Source of the DNA: an uncultured Fibrobacter sp.
GTDB lineage: Bacteria; Fibrobacterota; Fibrobacteria; Fibrobacterales; Fibrobacteraceae
Assembly: GCA_934691725.1 (NCBI GenBank)
Contig: CAKUTF010000034.1
Span: 1-30,660 of the forward strand
Reading direction: 5' to 3'
Length of the DNA: 30,660 nucleotides
The notes under the pieces are model-generated. The model ran no database searches. It was given only the letters and a program-made list of their open reading frames with translations, and was not told the origin of the DNA. The position numbers and the translations under genes are program-made. Positions within the stretch are counted from its first letter, which is position 1, and each line of letters opens with the position of its first letter. This document shows, in pieces, positions 24,953 through 30,660 of this stretch.

Positions 24953-26353
24953 ATGACCAAAAGAACCGACAGCGTCTATCTCACCCTCGAAGGGGAACGC
25001 TACACCCCCTTTTCGCTCGCCAAAAAGCTCGGGGCGAAGGCGATTCTCGAATCGGCATCCTTTTCGCAAGGCGCAAACCGCTATTCCATCCTCATGCTGG
25101 AAGAAGCGTTCCACGTAATCGAAGACGGCGAAGGCGTCGCCCTGGTTGTCGAAGGGAACCGCAAGCCCTACCCGGCGAAAGACATCCTCGATGCGCTCGA
25201 AAGCATTTCGTCCGAGAACGAGAAGCCCGCGAAGATCCCGCTGCCCGCTTCCGGAATCGGGTTTCTCTCCTACGAGTTTTGCGCGCGCTGCGACACGATC
25301 CGTCTTTCGCAGCAGGAAGATTCGCTGAAAATTCCCGAATCCGAATTTGTCGTGGGACATGTCTATATCGTATTCGACCATTTCACGGAAACGCTCCACG
25401 TTTTCGGGCTGAACTACAACGAGCACGAAATCGATCTGGAAAAAGCCATTCGCAACATCCGCAAGAAACTTTCGAACCTCGACTTTTCCTACCTGGAGGA
25501 TCCGGAAGACGATTACCCGTACAAGGTCCTGACGGACCTGAAAAAAAGCCATGACGAATATGTCCACTATGTCGAGGAGCTGAAGAAGCGGATTGTCGCG
25601 GGCGACATCATCCAGGCGGTTCCCTCCCGCCGCTTGCAGCTCGAATCGGAAATTCCCGCGCTCGACGTCTATCGCAGGCTGCGGACGCTGAATCCGTCGC
25701 CCTACCTTTTCTACATCGATTTTGGAAAATACCAGCTGGTCGGTTCCTCGCCGGAAAGCCTTGTCCGTTCGCGAAACGGCAAATCCTCAATCCGCCCGAT
25801 TGCGGGAACATGCCGCCGCGGAAAGAACGATGCGGAAGACGAATTTCTGAAGGAAAAGCTTTTGAGCGACCCGAAGGAACGCGCGGAACACCTGATGCTC
25901 GTGGACCTAGCGCGAAACGATCTCGGGCGCGTCTCGGAACCCGGGACGGTCAAGGTCACGCGCAACATGGAATGCGAGCTTTTCAGCCACGTCATCCATC
26001 TGGTTTCCGAAGTGGAAGGAAAGACGAAGCTCGGCCTGAAACCCATCGAAGTACTTCGCTCGGCGTTCCCGGCGGGTACGGTCAGCGGCGCGCCCAAGAT
26101 CAGCGCGATCGAAATCGTGTCCTCGCTCGAAAGGGAAAAGCGGAACTTTTACGCGGGTGCGGTCGGCTACCTCGACGCGGACGGAGACCTTGATTTCTGC
26201 ATCGCTATTCGCTGTGCGCTCCGGCAGGGAAACGTCTGGACGCTCCAGGCAGGGTCGGGCATCGTCTATGCGTCGGACCCGGAACGCGAATGGGAAGAGA
26301 CGGGCGAAAAACTCGGCGCGATGGTCCAGGTCGTCGAAGCGAAAAACAAGTAG
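24953..26353 (+). CDS. trpE: Anthranilate synthase component I
   Basis: A 466-residue enzyme making anthranilate from chorismate with ammonia supplied by TrpG. The N-terminal domain has the tryptophan feedback site (LES at 32-34 and RYS at 43-45). The chorismate domain contains PIAGTCRRG, the LVDLARNDLGRV stretch, FPAGTVSGAPK, YAGAVGYLD and QAGSGIVYASDPE, all conserved. Length is normal for the bacterial type. AAGGA six bases before ATG 24953 sets the start; an earlier frame opening would run through the attenuator. It is followed after 21 bases by trpGD. Regulation: attenuation through the leader just upstream, plus probable allosteric inhibition by Trp. Confidence 0.97.
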   Translation: MTKRTDSVYLTLEGERYTPFSLAKKLGAKAILESASFSQGANRYSILMLEEAFHVIEDGEGVALVVEGNRKPYPAKDILDALESISSENEKPAKIPLPASGIGFLSYEFCARCDTIRLSQQEDSLKIPESEFVVGHVYIVFDHFTETLHVFGLNYNEHEIDLEKAIRNIRKKLSNLDFSYLEDPEDDYPYKVLTDLKKSHDEYVHYVEELKKRIVAGDIIQAVPSRRLQLESEIPALDVYRRLRTLNPSPYLFYIDFGKYQLVGSSPESLVRSRNGKSSIRPIAGTCRRGKNDAEDEFLKEKLLSDPKERAEHLMLVDLARNDLGRVSEPGTVKVTRNMECELFSHVIHLVSEVEGKTKLGLKPIEVLRSAFPAGTVSGAPKISAIEIVSSLEREKRNFYAGAVGYLDADGDLDFCIAIRCALRQGNVWTLQAGSGIVYASDPEREWEETGEKLGAMVQVVEAKNK

Positions 26354-26374
26354 AATTTTACCGAGGATAAATCC

Positions 26375-27973
26375 ATGATAGTCATCATCGACAATTACGA
26401 TTCTTTCACATACAACGTTTTCCAGGCGATTACGAGCATCACGTCGGAACCCGTCAAGGTTCTCCGATCCAAGGAATGCTCCATCGAAGACATCGAGAAG
26501 CTTTCCTCGTCGCACCTGATCGTTTCCCCGGGGCCGGGACGTCCCGAAGATGCCGGAATTTCCGTCGAAGCGATCCGCCATTTTGCCGGCAAGCTGCCGA
26601 TTCTCGGCATCTGTCTCGGTCACCAGGCGATAGGCTATGCGTTCGGGGCAAAAATCGTCCAGGCGAAGTTCATCAAGCACGGCATCGTGGAAGAGATGGA
26701 TCTAGACGGTCGGGGCCTTTTCCGGAACATCGGAAAAAAAGGCACGTTCATGCGCTACCACAGCCTGGTCATCGACGAAAAGACGCTCCCGGACGATTTC
26801 GAAGTTACAGCCCGTGCCAAAGACGGCGACATCATGGGCATCCGGCACAAGACGCTCGATATCGAAGGCGTGCAGTTCCACCCGGAATCGATTGCGGCAA
26901 AGGACGGCGAAGCCTTTTTCCGGGCATTCCTCAATTACAGGCGAGAAGCGCTCCCCGTGCCGGAAATTTTAAACAAGCTGATTTTGCGGCAGGACCTGAA
27001 AAAGGAAGAGGCGGAACTTTTCATGGAGACGCTCACCGACGGAATGCTCGACGAACGGCAGACCGCGGCGATTCTTGCGGCGCTCGCGGTCAAAGGCCCG
27101 GCGGCTTCGGAAATCGCCGGCTGCGCGGCTGTTCTCTGCCGAAAGAAGACCCCTTTCCCGTTTGACAAGACGATCGATGTCGCGGAAATCGTCGGGACGG
27201 GCGGCGACAGCAAGGGAAGCTTCAACATCAGCTCCTTCTCCGCGCTGATTTGCGCAAGCTGCGGATGTCCCGTCGCAAAACACGGGAACCGTGCCGTTTC
27301 GAGCAAGTCCGGAGCGGCTGATTTCTTCGAAGGACTAGGCTTCAATATCCGGCTTTCTCCCGAAAAGGCTGCGGAAGTTCTCGGAAAGACCGATTTCGTC
27401 TTTTTGTTCGCGCAGGTTTATCACAGCGCGATGCGGTTTGCGGCGCCTGTCCGAAAGGCGCTCGGCGTTCGCACCATCATGAACCTGATCGGCCCTCTGA
27501 CAAACCCTGCCGATGCGAAATACCTGATGCTCGGCGCCTATGCGAAGGAACTGTTGAAGCCGATGGCGGAAGCGGCAAAGCTGCTCGGGGCGAAACACGT
27601 GCTGGTCGTTTCGAGCGTTGACGGCTTCGACGAAATTTCCCCGAGCGTCCCGACCCATGTCTATGAGATCGACGAGGATAACCAGTCCTATGAATATCTT
27701 CTCGACCCGACGGAATTCGGCATTCCCGCTTTGAGCGATGAAGACTTGCGCGGCGGAACCGGCGAGGAAAATGCGAAAGTCGCCATTGGACTGGCTAGCG
27801 GCAAAGGAAACCCGGCGCTTCGGTATGCGGTTGCGCTGAACGCCGGAGCGACCCTTTACACGGCCCGCAAGGCGAAATCCCTCAAGGATGGTTTCGAAAC
27901 GGCACTCCGCGCGCTCGACAGCGGCGCGGTCCTTCAAAAAATCGAAGAGGTCCGGGAAGCGACAAACGGATAG
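26375..27973 (+). CDS. trpGD: Fused anthranilate synthase glutaminase and anthranilate phosphoribosyltransferase
   Basis: A 532-residue bifunctional protein. Residues 1-190 are a class I glutamine amidotransferase with the oxyanion loop SPGPGRPEDAG, nucleophile Cys80 (GICLGHQAIG) and the His169/Glu171 pair (QFHPES); it feeds ammonia to TrpE. Residues from about 195 are TrpD, which joins anthranilate to PRPP: helical N-domain (LTDGMLDERQTAAILAAL), the PRPP loop GTGGDSKGSFNIS, KHGNRAVSSKSGAAD and NLIGPLTNPA. Both halves look active. GAGG eight bases before ATG gives a good start. The gene ends the operon at a hairpin; trpC, trpF, trpB and trpA are not in the window. G-D fusions are known in enterobacteria and some other groups. 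Confidence 0.96.
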   Translation: MIVIIDNYDSFTYNVFQAITSITSEPVKVLRSKECSIEDIEKLSSSHLIVSPGPGRPEDAGISVEAIRHFAGKLPILGICLGHQAIGYAFGAKIVQAKFIKHGIVEEMDLDGRGLFRNIGKKGTFMRYHSLVIDEKTLPDDFEVTARAKDGDIMGIRHKTLDIEGVQFHPESIAAKDGEAFFRAFLNYRREALPVPEILNKLILRQDLKKEEAELFMETLTDGMLDERQTAAILAALAVKGPAASEIAGCAAVLCRKKTPFPFDKTIDVAEIVGTGGDSKGSFNISSFSALICASCGCPVAKHGNRAVSSKSGAADFFEGLGFNIRLSPEKAAEVLGKTDFVFLFAQVYHSAMRFAAPVRKALGVRTIMNLIGPLTNPADAKYLMLGAYAKELLKPMAEAAKLLGAKHVLVVSSVDGFDEISPSVPTHVYEIDEDNQSYEYLLDPTEFGIPALSDEDLRGGTGEENAKVAIGLASGKGNPALRYAVALNAGATLYTARKAKSLKDGFETALRALDSGAVLQKIEEVREATNG

Positions 27974-27987
27974 CTTTTATCCGACAC

Positions 27988-28014
27988 AAAAGTCCCGAAT
28001 TTCTCGGGACTTTT
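27988..28014. terminator. Bidirectional terminator between trpGD and trxA
   Basis: AAAAGTCCCGA (27988-27998) pairs perfectly with TCGGGACTTTT (28004-28014) around a 5-base loop. A and T runs flank both sides, so it can serve both convergent genes. Confidence 0.9.
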
Positions 28015-28037
28015 GCGTGCAAAAAAAAATCGTTAAA

Positions 28038-28355
28038 TCAAAGATTCTTTTCGAGAGCCGCAACAAGCGTTGTCTTCGGAACCGCTCCGACGATATTCCC
28101 GACTTCGACGCCGTTTTTGAAAAGCTTCATGTTCGGGATGTTCGTGATGCCGAAACGGTTGCAGAGGTTCTCGTTTTCATCGACGTTCACCTTGGCAACG
28201 ACCAGCTTTCCGTCGTATTCCAGAGCGAGTTCTTCCATCACGGGTCCCATCATCTGGCAAGGCCTGCACCATGTCGCCCAAAAATCGACCAGCACCAGGC
28301 GACCCGAATTGATTACTTCGTCAAAATCCTTTTCGTTCACATTGAGTACGGACAT
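28038..28355 (-). CDS. trxA: Thioredoxin
   Basis: A 105-residue cytoplasmic disulfide reductase of standard thioredoxin length. It has the DFWATWC approach to the active site, cysteines 30 and 33, the cis-proline Pro74 (NIPNMKLF) and the C-terminal helix. The active site reads WCRPC: Arg31 replaces the usual Gly between the cysteines, a change that in this family tends to alter redox potential and partner choice. A third cysteine (Cys65) lies outside the active site. GAGG nine bases upstream supports ATG 28355. It is divergent from the outer-membrane protein gene, with 59 bases between the starts, and ends at the shared terminator with trpGD. Confidence 0.95.
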   Translation of the reverse strand: MSVLNVNEKDFDEVINSGRLVLVDFWATWCRPCQMMGPVMEELALEYDGKLVVAKVNVDENENLCNRFGITNIPNMKLFKNGVEVGNIVGAVPKTTLVAALEKNL

Positions 28356-28380
28356 CGCGGAACCTCGTTTGTTTTTCGCT

Positions 28381-28394
28381 AAAATAGCTATTTT
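28381..28394. promoter_or_regulatory. Perfect 14-base palindrome in the trxA/barrel divergent region
   Basis: AAAATAGCTATTTT is its own complement and sits about midway between the two divergent start codons (28355 and 28415). It could be an operator for either gene, or a pair of overlapping -10 boxes. No regulator is known. Confidence 0.35.
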
Positions 28395-28414
28395 TTCTTT
28401 TCAAGAGTATTCCG

Positions 28415-30313
28415 ATGCCTTTTTTTGCGATATTCGTCACGTTCCTTCTCGTTTTTTCCCCGGCGCTTGCCGTCGAGGAGTTGAGCACGGCGCGTAAAGG
28501 CGCGGAATTTCGCGAGATTGCCGAGCGGACTTACGACTTAGAAGGCCAGAAGGCGGAATGGGTCCTGGGAACTTCCCTGTTTGGAAATCCCGACCTGGAA
28601 TTTCGCTCGATGGGACTTTCCGCTCCGTCGAGGCGCTTGCCGTCAAAGCTCGCCGGGATTTTCACGTTTCCCCTTTCCTATGATGCGACGCAGCTTTCGA
28701 TGTTCGGCGAGAACGGCGTGATGAAAGAAAACTTCGCACGGGGCATTCCGGTCGATACGCCCGTCACGCGGATTCTCTGGGAACGCTACGCTTTCGACGG
28801 AAACGCTTTCGGACTGGATTTTCGGCGGCTTCTGCTCGACAGCATCGAACTCGATATCGGCATGGCTAGCTACTCTGATGACGGCTCGGACGAGTTCCGC
28901 TACCAGGACGTGACGCACCAGCCTTTCTTTGCGCTCGGGCGCGATTCCTCGCAAATTCCCTTTTCGGGCAGGAACCTTTCGACAAGCACGACGCACTTCA
29001 AGCCAGCGATTACGTGGTTTCTTCCCCGAGGAGAGATTTCTGCTAGTCTGAGTTACCTGCTTGTCAAAAACGACGACGCGCCGCCATACCGGTTTATCCA
29101 GGATTCGACGAACTATTCGAGCGTCACCTATCTGGAGCGCCCTTTCAAGACGGACCTGAATTCATTTTCCTACGGTATCCGCGGAAAAATCCGCCCGGTA
29201 AACGCCATCGAAGTCAGCGCGAGCATCTACAGCGGAAAGCATGAAATCGAATATGACAGCCTGGTGAACCTTGTCGAAAGCGTTCGGGATACGGTTGACT
29301 CGAAAGGAAAGCCCGGAAAGGATACGACATGGCTGGGCGTTAAAGACGAGGTTCGCTACGAAACGGTAAACGGCGACGGCGGCATCGCGCTAAGGATTCC
29401 GCTCCACCCGGCGCTCCGCATGGAATACGAATTTACGGAAGCGAACTCCCGGTTCAAGCAGGATCGCGAGCTTTACTACCTGGAAATTTCGGACCAGTTC
29501 CGCTTTGCCGATTTCCGGTTCCAGGGCGGAGCGCTCCGCAATTCGAACCTTTTCGATTCCGTCGAAGTGGGGCGGATGTTTTCCGGATATCTGACGATTC
29601 GCCTTCCCGGGCATATCGCGGTAAAGGGTTCGTTCAAAAACGATGTCCGGTTCCCGGATGTCGATGAATTGAAGCTTTTCAACCGCGGACGTTACGCCTA
29701 TCCGAACGAAAATCTAAAACCCGAAGAACGTTTTCGTTTAACCGGAGACCTGGAATGGGATGCGGGCGGAATCTTTTACGGGACGGGGCTTCGCTACGAA
29801 TACGCCGATTCTCCCATCAAACAGCGATGGGTTTCCGGAGAAGGACTCGAATCGATTGAAAGCGCTTGCCAGTGGATAAACCTGGAAAACGCGGAAGCGC
29901 TCGACTGGTATGTCGCGGTCGGGTTCGGACTGGGAAACTGGCGCTTCTATCTCGAACGCGAACAGGCGCTTTCCAAGCAGAACCGGCCGATTGACGTGAC
30001 AAGCCTCTATTACAAGGGTTACATCCGCTGGCAGGATAAATTTGTGAAGAACAGGCTCGGCGTCAGCATCGGTTTTGACTTTACCTGGTTCGGCAACCGT
30101 TACGACATCCAGATGAACGAAGACGATGCGCTCGAACTTGTCGAACTGAAGCATTATCTCGCGCTGAATTTCGAAGCCCGGATGCGGATTCTCACCTTTT
30201 CGCTTTACACGCGGATAGACAACCTGAACCATAGCCTATACGAGCCGGCGAGCGGTTACCGACCGGAAGGCGTCCGCTTCCTTTACGGAATTACGTGGAG
30301 CTTCGATAATTAG
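28415..30313 (+). CDS. Outer-membrane beta-barrel protein, TonB-receptor-like without a plug
   Basis: A 632-residue exported protein. The signal peptide is MPFFAIFVTFLLVFSPALA (1-19). The rest is rich in alternating aromatic and polar stretches typical of barrel strands, with long charged loops (for example DTVDSKGKPGKDT). The last 50 residues (RIDNLNHSLYEPASGY, then GVRFLYGITWSF) match the C-terminal end of TonB-dependent receptors, where DNL...Y...GYPxPGR leads to the last strand. However, the N-terminus shows no TonB box or plug domain, so it is more likely a plugless barrel or porin-type relative. Length fits 20 or more strands. No sugar- or metal-uptake genes lie beside it, so the substrate is unknown. 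The ribosome site is weak (AAGAG). Confidence 0.8.
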   Translation: MPFFAIFVTFLLVFSPALAVEELSTARKGAEFREIAERTYDLEGQKAEWVLGTSLFGNPDLEFRSMGLSAPSRRLPSKLAGIFTFPLSYDATQLSMFGENGVMKENFARGIPVDTPVTRILWERYAFDGNAFGLDFRRLLLDSIELDIGMASYSDDGSDEFRYQDVTHQPFFALGRDSSQIPFSGRNLSTSTTHFKPAITWFLPRGEISASLSYLLVKNDDAPPYRFIQDSTNYSSVTYLERPFKTDLNSFSYGIRGKIRPVNAIEVSASIYSGKHEIEYDSLVNLVESVRDTVDSKGKPGKDTTWLGVKDEVRYETVNGDGGIALRIPLHPALRMEYEFTEANSRFKQDRELYYLEISDQFRFADFRFQGGALRNSNLFDSVEVGRMFSGYLTIRLPGHIAVKGSFKNDVRFPDVDELKLFNRGRYAYPNENLKPEERFRLTGDLEWDAGGIFYGTGLRYEYADSPIKQRWVSGEGLESIESACQWINLENAEALDWYVAVGFGLGNWRFYLEREQALSKQNRPIDVTSLYYKGYIRWQDKFVKNRLGVSIGFDFTWFGNRYDIQMNEDDALELVELKHYLALNFEARMRILTFSLYTRIDNLNHSLYEPASGYRPEGVRFLYGITWSFDN

Positions 30314-30358
30314 TTTTAGAACCGCGGACGTTTAATTCAGTGGCTAGTGGTCAGTGAG

Positions 30359-30368
30359 CAGTGGTCAG
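30359..30368 (+). repeat. Short repeat CAGTGGTCAG, first copy
   Basis: An identical copy lies at 30636-30645, and diverged forms (CAGTGGCTAG, TAGTGGTCAG) lie at 30338-30355. These flank the longer direct repeats of the terminal 350-base intergenic stretch, in which no gene is visible. Confidence 0.75.
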
Positions 30369-30410
30369 AACTGCGTACATCTAGACTTTTGGGGGGCGGG
30401 ACACGGGGTT

Positions 30411-30461
30411 CAGAGCTTAGTTGATAGAACTTAGAGCTTAGAACTGACGATATTTAAGCTT
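30411..30461 (+). repeat. 51-base direct repeat, copy 1
   Basis: Starts CAGAGCTTAGTTGA and ends TTAAGCTT. Copy 2 at 30579-30629 differs at only a few positions, mostly in the last 15 bases. A shorter relative, AGAACTGCGTACATCTAG, precedes it at 30367. Confidence 0.8.
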
Positions 30462-30484
30462 TTGGGATGCGAGACAAGGTACGA

Positions 30485-30554
30485 TGTCATTCCCCGGCTT
30501 GACCGGGGAATCCCTTTGTGTATGGAGATTATCGGATCAAGTCCAATAATGACA
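30485..30554. repeat. 70-base element with imperfect inverted ends between the direct repeats
   Basis: TGTCATT at the left end and AATGACA at the right end are exact inverted copies, and the similarity extends inward over about 20 bases (GGCTTGACC against GGATCAAGTCC). Inside is CCCCGGCTTGACCGGGG, a hairpin. The form is that of the dispersed TGTCATTCCCCGG intergenic elements or a small MITE. No coding capacity. Confidence 0.7.
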
Positions 30555-30578
30555 GGTTAGCGAGCTTGTCGAGCTATT

Positions 30579-30629
30579 CAGAGCTTAGTTGAGAGAGCTT
30601 AGAGCTTAGAACTGTGGACGTCTAAGCTT
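30579..30629 (+). repeat. 51-base direct repeat, copy 2
   Basis: Second copy of the repeat at 30411-30461; it flanks the 70-base inverted-end element on the other side. The pattern continues with CAGTGGTCAG at 30636-30645 and probably beyond the window. Confidence 0.8.
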
Positions 30630-30660
30630 AGTGTCCAGTGGTCAGAGTGCAGACGTTAAA

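Noticed and set aside
30314..30660. CRISPR array
   Set aside because: Repeats are imperfect, irregularly spaced and nested, with no constant spacer length and no cas genes nearby.
1..30660. tRNA or rRNA genes
   Set aside because: No cloverleaf or conserved rRNA stretch was recognised by eye; a dedicated scan could still find one, but none can be supported here.

Overview
The window looks like chromosomal DNA of a Fibrobacter-type (Fibrobacterota) bacterium. The clues are a moderately high GC content with Lys/Glu-rich proteins, poly-Ser lipoproteins, a GH5 mannanase-like enzyme with a sorting-domain-like tail, an operon starting with trpE and a trpG-trpD fusion, and intergenic repeats of a Fibrobacter-like style. 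This assignment is inference; no rRNA or tRNA was seen to confirm it.

Layout. (1) Bases 1-5919, minus strand: a GH5 glycoside hydrolase, then an HD-GYP response regulator whose stop overlaps the start of a large hybrid sensor kinase that runs off the left edge. The last two form a probable signalling pair. (2) Bases 6030-8462, minus strand: a receiver-like protein, a membrane-anchored M23 peptidase with a degenerate ParA/MinD-like cytoplasmic domain, and a small lipoprotein. (3) Bases 8803-16113, plus strand: a 2436-residue exported protein of 23 Ig/cadherin-like domains. Domain lengths show a period of three (seven three-domain units of about 900-972 bp), and Lys/Ala/Pro-rich inserts fall in one domain class only. 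A poly-Ser lipoprotein follows. (4) valS, then a surface-glycan cluster: gmd, a GT4 glycosyltransferase and a UPF0104/LPG-synthase-like membrane protein, the last two markedly AT-rich. An SDR epimerase follows, convergent with and overlapping an AmgK-like sugar kinase. (5) A tryptophan operon, trpE and trpGD, preceded by a complete attenuation system: a 22-codon leader peptide with three consecutive Trp codons and mutually exclusive 1:2, 2:3 and 3:4 hairpins. (6) trxA (WCRPC active site), an outer-membrane barrel divergent from it, and a terminal repeat cluster.

The strongest results beyond routine annotation are the trp attenuator, too short to show as a normal gene, the period-three architecture of the giant protein, and the split TadZ/CpaE-like arrangement next to the M23 peptidase.
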